The notes: generated by a model not told the origin, from the letters alone. Counted from the first letter of the stretch, positions 8,313 through 16,966 are shown. The stretch is DNA of 64,000 bases from Clostridium_X cadaveris (GCF_039521325.1 NZ_BAAACD010000019.1), one strand, 5' to 3'. Translations and numbers: made by a program.

Positions 8313-9242
8313 CTACTCTAAAATTATTCCCTCTTCTATAGTATTGCCATTCATATAATCTTTAACTTTCATAGGCTTACCATTAGGAAATTGTACCTCT
8401 TCAATTAAAAGAGCATCACTTCCCGTTTTAACTAGAATACCACTTTTATCTGCCTTTAATATAGTTCCTGCCTCTTTAAGACTATTATTAGATACAACTA
8501 CTGATTTATATATTTTCATCATTTTATCTTTATATGTTGTATATGCAACAGGAAATGGATTCATTCCCCTTATTTGATTGTGTATATCTAAAGAAGATTT
8601 CGTCCAATCTATTTTTGCCATAGTCTTATCTAGTTTGGAAGCATATGTAGATTCATCATCATTCTGGGCTATAGGTTTTATAGTACCATTATACAATCCT
8701 TCCAATGTTCTAACTAAAAGATCTCCTCCACGTGACATCAATTCATCATAAAGTTCTCCAGCTGTCATGTCTTCTTTTATTTCAACTTCATCCTTTAGAA
8801 GCATATCACCTGTATCTAATCCAATATCCATAAGCATAGTAGTATTTCCACTAACTTTTTCACCATTCATTATTGAGAAATTTATAGGTGCTGCACCTCT
8901 GTATTTTGGAAGAAGTGAACCATGTAGATTTATACAGCCATATTTCGGTATATCAAGTATCTCTTTTGTTAAAAGCTGGCCAAAGGCTACTACTACTATA
9001 AAGTCAGGTTCAATGCTTTTTATAATATTTATACACTCTTCATCATTTTTTAATCTTATTGGCTGATATATAGGTAGTTCATATTTTAGTGCACATTCCT
9101 TAACAGCTGACATTGAAAGCTTCTTTCCTCTTCCCTTTGGTCTGTCTGGTTGAGTAAATACAGCTTTTACATCAAATTTATTTATAAGAGTTTCTAATGA
9201 TGGAACTGCAAAATCAGGAGTTCCCATAAAAACTATCTTCAT
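8313..9242 (-). CDS. fmt: methionyl-tRNA formyltransferase
   Basis: Formylates initiator Met-tRNA with 10-formyl-tetrahydrofolate. The 309-residue protein opens with KIVFMGTPDFAVPSLE. It has the folate-binding and catalytic segment HGSLLPKYRGAAPI near residues 109-122, with the catalytic Asn-His-Asp set represented by NLHGS and GLDTGDM near 145. A C-terminal OB-type domain binds the tRNA acceptor stem. It stands three bases downstream of def, the enzyme that removes the formyl group, and this def-fmt pair is conserved across bacteria. Confidence 0.97.
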   Translation of the reverse strand: MKIVFMGTPDFAVPSLETLINKFDVKAVFTQPDRPKGRGKKLSMSAVKECALKYELPIYQPIRLKNDEECINIIKSIEPDFIVVVAFGQLLTKEILDIPKYGCINLHGSLLPKYRGAAPINFSIMNGEKVSGNTTMLMDIGLDTGDMLLKDEVEIKEDMTAGELYDELMSRGGDLLVRTLEGLYNGTIKPIAQNDDESTYASKLDKTMAKIDWTKSSLDIHNQIRGMNPFPVAYTTYKDKMMKIYKSVVVSNNSLKEAGTILKADKSGILVKTGSDALLIEEVQFPNGKPMKVKDYMNGNTIEEGIILE

Positions 9243-9245
9243 ATT

Positions 9246-9695
9246 TTATTGCTCCTTTTTTATAATTTTATCTACGAATAATACTCCATCCAAATGGTCA
9301 AGTTCGTGGCATACTGCTCTTGCAAAAAGATCTTCTGCTTCATAAGTCACTTCTTCTCCATTTTCATTTAAAGCTCTAACTGTAAGTTTTTCTGGACGTT
9401 CTACCTCGCCTTGTTCTCCTGGAACGCTTAAACATCCTTCAACATCTACATAACGTCCTTCCATAGACAATATTTCTGGATTTATTAAAACAACAGGACC
9501 TTCTCCTATATCTATAACTACAAGTCTTTTTAATATACCAACTTGTGGTGCTGCAAGTCCTACACCATCAGCAGCATACATAGTTTCTATCATATCTTTT
9601 ATTAAGACTCTTAGTCTATCGTTTACCGCATCAACCTTTCTACATTTCTTTCTTAAAACATCGTCTCCATATGTTCTTATATTTCTTAACGCCAT
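9246..9695 (-). CDS. def: peptide deformylase
   Basis: Removes the N-formyl group from nascent proteins at the ribosome exit. All three signature motifs are present in the 149-residue protein: GVGLAAPQVG near residues 43-52, EGCLSVP near 87-93 and CHELDHLDG near 129-137. The Cys of motif 2 and the two His of motif 3 bind the catalytic metal. The compact length marks a type 1 enzyme. It is followed at three bases by fmt and preceded by priA. Confidence 0.97.
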   Translation of the reverse strand: MALRNIRTYGDDVLRKKCRKVDAVNDRLRVLIKDMIETMYAADGVGLAAPQVGILKRLVVIDIGEGPVVLINPEILSMEGRYVDVEGCLSVPGEQGEVERPEKLTVRALNENGEEVTYEAEDLFARAVCHELDHLDGVLFVDKIIKKEQ

Positions 9696-9738
9696 TTCTA
9701 ATTAAACCTCCAAATAAATATTATTATGCCTCTAATTA

Positions 9739-11943
9739 TTATATTAGACTATTAGGATTTATATCAATACTTATCCTTATATCATTATAGCATTCCCCAA
9801 GCTCATTATAAGTAAAATTTTTAATAAAATTGGCTAAATCTACTGATATATAACCTTTAATTATTATCTGCCACCTATACATTTCTTTAATTTTTGAAAC
9901 CATACAGGGGCATGGTCCTAATATTTCTATGTTTTCTTGTATTTTTAATCTATTTTTCAAATTTATTCCGATATTTTGTATATTTTTTATTAACATTCCT
10001 TCATTTTTAGAACTAAAATTTAATACCATTATTTTTACAAACGGTGGGTATTTCATCATTGCTCTAAGAGATATTTCATCTCTATAGAAACCTTCATAGT
10101 CATAATTCTTGGAATGTGTTATAGCATAATTCCCAGGAAGATAACTTTGAACAATTACTTTTCCTTTTTTCTTTCCTCTTCCTGCTCTTCCTGCAACCTG
10201 AGTTAAAAGCTGATATGTTCTTTCTCCAGCTTTATAATCAGGCATATTCAAGGATAAATCTGCAGCCAAAACTCCTACCACTGTGACATCTGGGAAATCA
10301 AGTCCCTTGGCTACCATTTGAGTTCCTATAAGTATACTTGCTTTTTTTTCTTTGAAATCAGTATATATTCTTTCATAAGCATCCTTGGTTCTTGTAGTAT
10401 CAAAATCCATACGTATTATAGACACATCCGGATATTCTACATGAAGAGCTCTTTCAACCTTCTCTGTACCAACTCCAAATTGCTTTACGTATGTACTTCC
10501 ACAACTAGGACATGTTTTTCTTATAGGTTCTCTGCTACCGCAATAATGACAGGATAAATAACCTCCCATATGATAAGTCATGGATATATCACAGTTTTTG
10601 CATTTAAATACATATCCGCATTTTCTACAAGATACAAAACTAGAAAATCCTCTTCTATTCAAAAATAATATTATCTGTTCATCCCTCTTTAAAGCTTCAT
10701 CCATAGCTTTTTTCAAGGAAGAACTAAACATGGATTTATTTCCGTTTTTTAATTCCTCTCTCATATCAACTATTTCTATAGGAGGCATTTCAGCTCCATC
10801 AGCCCTTTTATGTAGTGTCAAAAGTTTTATTTCTTTATTAAATGTTTTGTGATATGTCTCCACACATGGTGTTGCAGAGCCTAAAATGACCTTACATCCG
10901 CAAATGTTGCTTTTAAATTCTGCTATATCTTTAGCATTATATTTAGGATTACTTTCAGATTTATAGCTGCTTTCATGTTCTTCATCTATTATAATTACTC
11001 CTAAATCTTTAAATGGGAGAAAAATAGCCGATCTTGCTCCTACTGCAATTTTTACTTCTCCATTTTTTACCCTATACCACTCATCAAATCGCTCACCATC
11101 TGAAAGTTTACTATGGAATACAGCAACATCTTTTCCAAAACGCCCTTTAAAACGTTCAACCATTTGAGGTGTCAAGGCTATTTCTGGAACAAGCATAATT
11201 GCATTCTTTCCCATTCTCATGTAATGCTCTATTATTTTCATATATACTTCTGTTTTTCCACTTCCTGTAACTCCTTTTAAAAGAAATATATTTTCTTCAG
11301 AAGTTACAACCTCTCGAAACACTTCATATTGTTCATGATTTAAGATTTTAGCCTTATAAGCTTCATAATCTCTATCATTATATCTATATACAGTCTGAGT
11401 AGACTTCAATAATACATCATTCTTTATTAAAGTATTTATTGAGCTTAAAGAGAATTTAAAAACCTTGCTAAGTTCTCTAGCACTATATTTCCCCTGATTG
11501 GCTTTCACTGCCTCAATTATTGACTTATAGGGTTCCTTGTTATATTTAGCTGGTATTTCTTCATTGCCACAACTTACTACATCTTTTTCCTTATGGGTAA
11601 GTCCCTTTAAAATTCCTCTTGGAATAAATACTCTTATAGCTTCCAGGTAAGTGCAAAGATACATTTCTCTCATGTATTTTATGAGTTTTAAATCATCCTC
11701 TGTAAAAAGCTCTATATTTTCTCCTAAAGTTTTTATTTCTTTTATTCTAAAGCCCTTATCTTCAATTTCATCATAAAGTTCTACTACAAATGCATCGATA
11801 ATTTTACTTCCCTTCCCAAAAGGTACTTTTACCCACATCCCTATAGCTATGTTTTCTTTAAATTTTTCAGGAATTTTATAAGTAAATATCCTATCCAACT
11901 GAATTGATTCACTGTTTATTATAACACCTGCATAATTTTTCAT
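9739..11943 (-). CDS. priA: primosomal protein N', replication restart helicase
   Basis: 3'-5' DNA helicase that recognises stalled forks and loads the replisome. The 734-residue protein has an N-terminal fork-binding domain (about 1-200), Walker A GVTGSGKTE near residue 225 and DEEH near 320. Eight zinc-binding cysteines in four C-x2-C pairs lie between about 440 and 485 (CRKCGY, CKNCD, CHYCG, CPSCGS). Helicase motifs continue with TQMVAKGLDFP and QVAGRAGRG. The start ATG follows AAGGTGATTTT. It lies between coaBC and def; the coaBC terminator (11973-11990) separates it from coaBC, so a promoter may lie in the short gap. Confidence 0.97.
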   Translation of the reverse strand: MKNYAGVIINSESIQLDRIFTYKIPEKFKENIAIGMWVKVPFGKGSKIIDAFVVELYDEIEDKGFRIKEIKTLGENIELFTEDDLKLIKYMREMYLCTYLEAIRVFIPRGILKGLTHKEKDVVSCGNEEIPAKYNKEPYKSIIEAVKANQGKYSARELSKVFKFSLSSINTLIKNDVLLKSTQTVYRYNDRDYEAYKAKILNHEQYEVFREVVTSEENIFLLKGVTGSGKTEVYMKIIEHYMRMGKNAIMLVPEIALTPQMVERFKGRFGKDVAVFHSKLSDGERFDEWYRVKNGEVKIAVGARSAIFLPFKDLGVIIIDEEHESSYKSESNPKYNAKDIAEFKSNICGCKVILGSATPCVETYHKTFNKEIKLLTLHKRADGAEMPPIEIVDMREELKNGNKSMFSSSLKKAMDEALKRDEQIILFLNRRGFSSFVSCRKCGYVFKCKNCDISMTYHMGGYLSCHYCGSREPIRKTCPSCGSTYVKQFGVGTEKVERALHVEYPDVSIIRMDFDTTRTKDAYERIYTDFKEKKASILIGTQMVAKGLDFPDVTVVGVLAADLSLNMPDYKAGERTYQLLTQVAGRAGRGKKKGKVIVQSYLPGNYAITHSKNYDYEGFYRDEISLRAMMKYPPFVKIMVLNFSSKNEGMLIKNIQNIGINLKNRLKIQENIEILGPCPCMVSKIKEMYRWQIIIKGYISVDLANFIKNFTYNELGECYNDIRISIDINPNSLI

Positions 11944-11972
11944 AAAATCACCTTAATTTAAATTAATAAAAA

Positions 11973-11990
11973 AAGCGCAATTTAGCGCCT
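11973..11990 (-). terminator. intrinsic terminator of coaBC
   Basis: AGGCGC pairs with GCGCTT (one G-T pair) around a six-base loop, followed by seven T on the minus strand. The 5' arm is made from the last two coding triplets of coaBC, and the stop codon lies in the loop. Confidence 0.7.
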
Positions 11991-13169
11991 TTCATTTATG
12001 AGATCAAAAAGTTCCCTTGCAACTTCTCTTTTAGTCATTTTATCTAGACCTTTTGTATTACCTTCGGCATCTATGATGTAAACCTTATTAAAGTCTGATG
12101 CAAAACCAGTATCCCTAGCAGTTATATCGTTAGCCACTATATAATCTAGATTTTTCTTTCTAAGCTTTTCCGCTGCATTATCTAAGAGATTATTACTTTC
12201 TGCTGCAAACCCTACTAGAATCTGCTCCTTTTTTCTCTCACCTAAATTTTTTAATATATCATTATCACGGATAAACTCTAAGTTTAAACCGCCATCACCT
12301 TTTTTTATCTTCTCGGTGCTATAATTTTTAGCCTTATAATCTGCTACAGCTGCTGATTTAACCACTATGTCTGAATCATTAAATTTTGATAAAACTGCTT
12401 TGAACATCTCTTCATTAGTCTTAACTCTAATGAAATTAATTCCAATAGGTGCTTCTAAAGAAGATGGTCCTGATATCAAGGTAACTTCCGCTCCTCTATC
12501 TCTGGCCTCTTTTGCAATAGCGTAACCCATTTTCCCACTTGAATTATTAGTGATATATCTTACAGGATCTATAGGCGAAATAGTAGGTCCTGCTGTTATT
12601 AAAACTTTTTTTCCTACTAAATCTTTCTTCTCATAAAGCCTGCTTAAAATTTCTTCACATATTATATCAACTTTTTCAAGCTTACCTTTTCCTATATCCC
12701 CACACGCTAGTCTTCCACTAGCTGGTTCTATGAACTCATATCCAAAATTTTTAAGTTTATCAATATTATTTTGAACAATTTTATTTTCGTACATGTTGGT
12801 ATTCATTGCTAATGCAAAAACTACAGGTGCCTTTGTAGCCATAATAGTTGTAGATAGCATATCATCTGCTATACCATTTGCAACTTTACCTATAACATTA
12901 GCGGTGGCTGGAGCTATAAGCATTAAATCCGCCCTTTGAGCTAAAGAAATATGCTGAATTTCCCACGATTTAGGCTCCTCAAACATATCAACTATAACCT
13001 GATTTTTACTTAAGGATTGAAAACTAAGCGGCGTAACAAACTCTGTTGCTGCCTTAGTCATTATTACTCTTACATCTATATCTTGCTTTACCAGAGTACT
13101 AACTATATCTAAAGACTTATAAGCCGCTATTCCTCCAGTTACTCCAAGTACCACACACTTATTACTCAT
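11982..13169 (-). CDS. coaBC: bifunctional phosphopantothenoylcysteine decarboxylase / phosphopantothenate-cysteine ligase
   Basis: Catalyses two steps of coenzyme A synthesis: joining cysteine to 4'-phosphopantothenate (CoaB) and decarboxylating the product (CoaC). The N-terminal flavoprotein CoaC domain has GVTGGIAAYK near residue 9, the catalytic histidine in WEIQHISLA near 74 and the NTNMYEN substrate clamp near 123. The CoaB domain starts around residue 185 with ITAGPTISPIDPVRYITN and includes a KKGDGG segment near 288. Length is 395 residues. It follows rpoZ by four bases and ends in a terminator that uses its last codons. Confidence 0.97.
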   Translation of the reverse strand: MSNKCVVLGVTGGIAAYKSLDIVSTLVKQDIDVRVIMTKAATEFVTPLSFQSLSKNQVIVDMFEEPKSWEIQHISLAQRADLMLIAPATANVIGKVANGIADDMLSTTIMATKAPVVFALAMNTNMYENKIVQNNIDKLKNFGYEFIEPASGRLACGDIGKGKLEKVDIICEEILSRLYEKKDLVGKKVLITAGPTISPIDPVRYITNNSSGKMGYAIAKEARDRGAEVTLISGPSSLEAPIGINFIRVKTNEEMFKAVLSKFNDSDIVVKSAAVADYKAKNYSTEKIKKGDGGLNLEFIRDNDILKNLGERKKEQILVGFAAESNNLLDNAAEKLRKKNLDYIVANDITARDTGFASDFNKVYIIDAEGNTKGLDKMTKREVARELFDLINERR

Positions 13170-13174
13170 GTTTC

Positions 13175-13390
13175 CTATAAACCTTCCTTCACTGACTCAT
13201 ATTGAATAGCATCATCATTAACTTCATTGATAGCTATTGTTAATGCTTTCTTTGAACCACATTCAGTTCTAGGTGCATCACCATCGATTATTTGTCTTGC
13301 TCTCTTTGAGCTTACTATAACTAATGAATATCTATTATCCACTTTCTTTAATAAATCCACGATTGATGGATTAATCATAGAGTTGTTCAT
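13175..13390 (-). CDS. rpoZ: RNA polymerase omega subunit
   Basis: Small subunit that helps fold and assemble the beta' subunit of RNA polymerase. The 71-residue protein has the typical start (INPSIVDLLKKVDNRYSLV) and the conserved SSKRARQI core followed by an acidic tail. The ATG follows AAGGAGGG with eight bases spacing, and the first 20 bases overlap the end of gmk in another frame. The gmk-rpoZ-coaBC order is a classic Firmicutes cluster. Confidence 0.95.
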   Translation of the reverse strand: MNNSMINPSIVDLLKKVDNRYSLVIVSSKRARQIIDGDAPRTECGSKKALTIAINEVNDDAIQYESVKEGL

Positions 13391-14000
13391 GAATTAAACC
13401 CTCCTTAGAATCTAATATTTTTTCTTTTATTCTGTCAACTCTGCATTTCTCAGCTATAAGTATACCTTCAATCTTTTTCACTGCATTATCTACAGTGTCA
13501 TTAACTACAGCATAATTATATTTAGAAATATAGTTTATTTCCTTATATGCAGATTTGAATCTAAGCATTAAAGACTCTTCAGTCTCGCTTCCTCTTTTAA
13601 TTATTCTTTGCTTTAGTTCTTCCATTGATGGTGGAAGTATAAATATAAAAACACCATCTTGAACATTTTCTTTAACTTTTAAGGCACCTTGAATATCTAT
13701 CTCCAATATTACATTATGCCCCATATTTAATTTTTCTTCAACTGATGATTTTGGCGTACCATAGTAATTTCCATACACCTCTGCATACTCTAAAAAGTCT
13801 TTTTCTTCAACTTTCTTTAAAAATTCATCTTTAGATAAGAAAAAATAATTTTCTCCATGAACTTCTCCAGCTCTTGGAGATCTAGTAGTTGCAGATACTG
13901 ATAAATAACAATCATTTCTTTTTAATAATTCTTTGCATATAGTCCCTTTACCTGCACCAGAAGGCCCAGAGATTACTATTAATATACCCCTTTTAGTCAT
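13371..14000 (-). CDS. gmk: guanylate kinase
   Basis: Phosphorylates GMP to GDP with ATP, controlling GTP supply and the balance with (p)ppGpp. The 209-residue protein has the P-loop GPSGAGKGT near residues 11-19. GMP-binding residues occur in SATTRSPRAGE near 36 and NYFF/EYAEVYGNYYGTPK near 51-83. The ILEIDIQGA segment is near 100 and the lid arginines are near 135-150. Its ATG shares one base with the remA stop (TAATG) and its end overlaps rpoZ by 20 bases, so translation of the three genes is tightly coupled. Confidence 0.97.
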   Translation of the reverse strand: MTKRGILIVISGPSGAGKGTICKELLKRNDCYLSVSATTRSPRAGEVHGENYFFLSKDEFLKKVEEKDFLEYAEVYGNYYGTPKSSVEEKLNMGHNVILEIDIQGALKVKENVQDGVFIFILPPSMEELKQRIIKRGSETEESLMLRFKSAYKEINYISKYNYAVVNDTVDNAVKKIEGILIAEKCRVDRIKEKILDSKEGLIHEQLYD

Positions 14001-14272
14001 TATTCATCAACCTCATCTATACTATCATCATCTTTTGAAGATAATCTATGAGCAACTGTTTCTGGTTGCACTGCTGATAAGATTACATGATCACTATCAG
14101 TAATTATAACTGCTCTAGTTCTTCTTCCATAAGTTGCATCAATAAGCATTCCTCTATCTCTTGCTTCTTGAATAATTCTCTTTATTGGAGCTGATTCCGG
14201 ACTTACAATAGCTACCAATCTATTAGCAGACACTATGTTTCCAAATCCTATGTTAATTAATTTTATACTCAT
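14000..14272 (-). CDS. remA: RemA-type extracellular matrix regulatory protein (DUF370)
   Basis: RemA is a small DNA-binding protein of Bacillus that forms ring-like octamers and activates matrix and osmoprotection operons. Members occur in many clostridia, where the targets are less known. The 90-residue sequence (IKLINIGFGN, ANRLVAIVSPESAPIKRI, DATYGRRTRAVIITDS) matches the family well, including the arginine-rich stretch shown to touch DNA in Bacillus. The acidic C-terminal tail (SKDDDSIDEVDE) is longer than I expect for the Bacillus protein. It lies between yicC and gmk, the same order as in B. subtilis. The function here is inferred from homology. Confidence 0.9.
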   Translation of the reverse strand: MSIKLINIGFGNIVSANRLVAIVSPESAPIKRIIQEARDRGMLIDATYGRRTRAVIITDSDHVILSAVQPETVAHRLSSKDDDSIDEVDE

Positions 14273-14291
14273 TGTGTTCCTCCTACAACTT

Positions 14292-15173
14292 TTATTCGAT
14301 GTTCTGCACCTGTTCTCTTATTTTTTCTATTTCATTTTTTATATTTAATACTATGTTAGTTATCTCTATATTCTGAGATTTAGATGCAATAGTATTAGCT
14401 TCTCTATTCATTTCCTGCACAATGAAATCTAATTTTCTGCCTATAGATTCATTTAGATTTAAAGTTTCAGTTAATTGATTTATATGAGAGTAAAGTCTTG
14501 TTATTTCTTCATCTATACTAGCTTTATCTGCAAAAATGGCTACTTCCATAGCTATTCTGCTTTCATCTACAGGTATATTTTCACTTAACTCTGTAAGTCT
14601 ATCTGAAAGCTTTACTCTATACTGCTTGACAACTTCTGGGGAAAGAATAGCTATTTTCTTAACCATTTCTTTTATATATCTGCATTTTGAGATTATATCT
14701 TCTTTAAGTTTCTCTCCCTCCCTTGTTCTCATAGCTACTAAAAGGTCTAATGCACTATTTAGTGCATTACTTAAACCATTCCATATAGTCTCAAGGTCTT
14801 CTTCTTTCTCTTCTAATCTTATAACTTCTGGGAATTTTGAAATTAAAGAAAGAGGAATATCATTTTTTATATCATATCTACTAGATATTTCTTGAAGACA
14901 CTTTATATAACTGTCCGCTAATGCAGTATTCAAAACCGCTTCACTATTACTGCATTCATAATTTTTGTAGTTTATAAAGATGTCTACCTTGCCCCTTGAT
15001 AGGCGTTCTCCAACTGCCGCTCTTATTTTCTCCTCTAGAGAAATTATACTCTTTGGCATTCTGATATTTAAATCTAAATATCTATGGTTTACGCTTCTCA
15101 TTTCTATAGAAAAGCTATGATGACCTTCATCAACTATATTAGCTCTTCCAAATCCTGTCATGCTCTTTGTCAT
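14292..15173 (-). CDS. YicC/YloC-family endoribonuclease
   Basis: Members of this family (E. coli YicC, B. subtilis YloC) are RNA-cleaving enzymes implicated in small-RNA decay. The 293-residue protein begins MTKSMTGFGRA, the family hallmark, and has the SVNHRYLDLNIRMP segment near residue 37. The C-terminal signature FIVQEMNREANTI is near residue 255. The ATG at 15173 follows AAGGAGGG; the longer frame start at 15197 lacks a binding site. It heads the yicC-remA-gmk-rpoZ-coaBC unit and has a good SigmaA-type promoter at 15210-15239. Confidence 0.92.
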   Translation of the reverse strand: MTKSMTGFGRANIVDEGHHSFSIEMRSVNHRYLDLNIRMPKSIISLEEKIRAAVGERLSRGKVDIFINYKNYECSNSEAVLNTALADSYIKCLQEISSRYDIKNDIPLSLISKFPEVIRLEEKEEDLETIWNGLSNALNSALDLLVAMRTREGEKLKEDIISKCRYIKEMVKKIAILSPEVVKQYRVKLSDRLTELSENIPVDESRIAMEVAIFADKASIDEEITRLYSHINQLTETLNLNESIGRKLDFIVQEMNREANTIASKSQNIEITNIVLNIKNEIEKIREQVQNIE

Positions 15174-15209
15174 GAAATCCCTCCTTGCTACTCCCAATTC
15201 ATATTAACT

Positions 15210-15239
15210 ATTATACATAATGGTCTACGGTTATTTCAA
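15210..15239 (-). promoter_or_regulatory. SigmaA-type promoter of yicC
   Basis: TTGAAA and TATAAT are separated by 18 bases and lie about 37-66 bases upstream of the yicC start codon. Confidence 0.65.
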
Positions 15240-15240
15240 G

Positions 15241-15270
15241 TTATAATTCAAAAAATATTAATTTTTTCAT
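15241..15270 (-). other. possible 9-codon micro-ORF with strong ribosome binding site
   Basis: ATG to TAA encodes MKKLIFFEL, with AAGGAG five bases upstream. It lies between the purine permease terminator and the yicC promoter. It may be a chance match in AT-rich DNA or a tiny expressed peptide. Confidence 0.25.
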
Positions 15271-15349
15271 GTTTTCTCCTTAAAACTCTTTAATTCTTTG
15301 AAATGCTATTCTTAAATGATGAATGATTTTTTTATCTATGCAAAAATAA

Positions 15350-15375
15350 AGACCTTACCTGCAAAGGTAAAGCCT
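15350..15375 (-). terminator. intrinsic terminator of the purine permease gene
   Basis: An imperfect 11-bp stem (AGGCTTTACCT with AGGTAAGGTCT) has a four-base loop and is followed by a T-rich stretch on the minus strand. It lies 24 bases after the permease stop codon. Confidence 0.65.
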
Positions 15376-15399
15376 CCATTTTAATATTTTGCCGTATTT

Positions 15400-16749
15400 T
15401 TATTTTATTCCTGTCATTACTAGCTTCACTATAAATACTATTCCTAAAATAACCATGACAGGAGATATCTTTTTCTTTTCTTTTGAAACTAAATTAACTA
15501 AAAGATTTATTACTACGTATGCTATAACTCCAATAGTTAAACCATCACCAATACTATATGTTAAAGGCATTAAAGCTATAGTTAAGAACGCTGGAATACC
15601 TTCAGTGAAATCTGTGAAATCAACTTTAGCTATATTTTCTATCATAAAGAATCCAACTACTATTAATGCTGGTGCTGTAGCACATGCTGGGATAGCTACG
15701 AACAATGGTGAAAAGAACATTGCTACTAAGAACAATATACCTGCTGTAACAGCAGTAAGACCTGTTCTACCTCCTTGAGCAACTCCTGCTGAACTCTCAA
15801 CATAAGTAGTTACTGTAGAAACCCCTGCAACTGCTCCTGCTGTTGTAGCAATTGCATCTACTAATAAAGCTTTTCCTGCTCCTGGAAGCTTACCATCCTT
15901 ATCCAACATATTAGCTTTTGAAGCAACTCCAACTAATGTTCCAACTGTATCAAAAAAGTCTACAAATAAGAATGTGAATACTACCGTTATAAAACTCCAA
16001 ACTTTTGTTGAATCTGTTAAGTAAGAAAAATCTAACTTTCCTGCTATTGGAGCCATGCTTTCAAATTTAAATATTCCTGTTGGTAATGATATGTTGTAAT
16101 AAGCTGCTGCTTCTGGAGCTATCAATGCATATCCCCATGCTAAAAGTGAACTTACAACTATCCCCCATAGTATAGCACCTTTAACATTTTTTTTATAAAG
16201 TATTGTTATTATTATAACTCCGATAAATGTTATTATTGCAGTAGGTGCTGTTAAATTACCCATTCCTACTAAAGTTGCATCATTGTTTACTACTACTCCT
16301 GCTCCTATAAATCCCAAAAATGCTATAAACAATCCTATTCCTGCTGTTACTGCATATTTTAAATTCATTGGTATAGAGTTTACAACTGCTTCTCTTACAT
16401 TAGTTAAACTTAATATAATAAATATGATTCCTTCTACAAAAACTGCTGCTAAGGCTACCTGCCAAGGTTCTCCCATACCTAAAACTACTGTATATGCAAA
16501 GAAAGCATTTAATCCCATTCCTGATGCTAATGCAAATGGTAAATTGGCATACACCCCCATAAAGATAGTAGAAAGTCCTGCAACTAAACAAGTTGCTGTA
16601 ACTAATGCCCCCGCATCCATACCTGTTGCACTTAGTATTGATGGATTAACCGCTATTATATAAGCCATAGTTAAAAATGTAGTGATACCTGCAAGAACTT
16701 CTTTCTTCATATCACTATTATGTTCATTTACTTTAAAAAACTTTTCCAT
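15400..16749 (-). CDS. NCS2/AzgA-family purine permease (guanine/hypoxanthine type)
   Basis: Integral membrane importer of purine bases. The 449-residue protein has about 12-14 hydrophobic segments. AzgA-type motifs are present: TTFLTMAYIIAVNP near residue 25, ASGMGLNAFFAY near 82, FLFVDFFDTVGTLVGVA near 262 and the STVTTYVESSAGVAQGGRTGL stretch near 315 (substrate region). It resembles PbuG/PbuO of Bacillus, which import guanine and hypoxanthine, and the guanine-class riboswitch upstream (16883-16955) supports this. The ATG at 16749 follows AAGGAGGAC. It is monocistronic, between its leader and the terminator at 15350-15375. Confidence 0.93.
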   Translation of the reverse strand: MEKFFKVNEHNSDMKKEVLAGITTFLTMAYIIAVNPSILSATGMDAGALVTATCLVAGLSTIFMGVYANLPFALASGMGLNAFFAYTVVLGMGEPWQVALAAVFVEGIIFIILSLTNVREAVVNSIPMNLKYAVTAGIGLFIAFLGFIGAGVVVNNDATLVGMGNLTAPTAIITFIGVIIITILYKKNVKGAILWGIVVSSLLAWGYALIAPEAAAYYNISLPTGIFKFESMAPIAGKLDFSYLTDSTKVWSFITVVFTFLFVDFFDTVGTLVGVASKANMLDKDGKLPGAGKALLVDAIATTAGAVAGVSTVTTYVESSAGVAQGGRTGLTAVTAGILFLVAMFFSPLFVAIPACATAPALIVVGFFMIENIAKVDFTDFTEGIPAFLTIALMPLTYSIGDGLTIGVIAYVVINLLVNLVSKEKKKISPVMVILGIVFIVKLVMTGIK

Positions 16750-16772
16750 ACTTGTCCTCCTTAAAATCATAA

Positions 16773-16823
16773 ATGAGTAAGCCGCTATAGTTTCACTAAG
16801 TGAATCTATAGCGGCTTACTCAT
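16773..16823 (-). promoter_or_regulatory. long perfect hairpin, likely expression platform of the purine riboswitch
   Basis: ATGAGTAAGCCGCTATAG (16806-16823 on the minus strand) pairs perfectly with 16773-16790 over 18 bp. Beyond one A-A mismatch a further 5-bp stem (TTCAC/GTGAA) caps it with a three-base loop. It ends 23 bases before the permease start codon and just before the ribosome binding site. The run of T after it is weak (TTTATGATTTT). Confidence 0.75.
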
Positions 16824-16882
16824 CAACAAACACGATTTATGATATCCTAAATCCATACGAATGTTCAGTAATATCCGCAAGA

Positions 16883-16955
16883 ATTCACTCATAGCGTGGA
16901 TATTTACGGTATCCAGTAGAAACTTTTGACCAATCTCAAAATTATACGAGTTATC
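16883..16955 (-). promoter_or_regulatory. purine riboswitch aptamer (guanine class by C74), atypical
   Basis: The core reads CTC-G-TATAAT, a P2 stem TTTTGA/TCAAAA, the invariant J2-3 GTTTCTAC, a P3 stem TGGATA/TATCCA with loop CCGTAAA, and CTATGAG closing P1. The pyrimidine that reads the ligand is C, as in guanine/hypoxanthine switches. Compared with the B. subtilis xpt aptamer, the P2-L2 arm is shorter (six-base loop GATTGG) and J3-1 carries one extra base. It lies in the leader of a purine permease gene, which fits its ligand. Confidence 0.88.
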
Positions 16956-16966
16956 TTACGAATATT

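Noticed and set aside
15389..16663. Plus-strand frames of 126-129 codons opposite the purine permease
   Set aside because: Shadows of a long hydrophobic gene; no independent start signals or recognisable domains.
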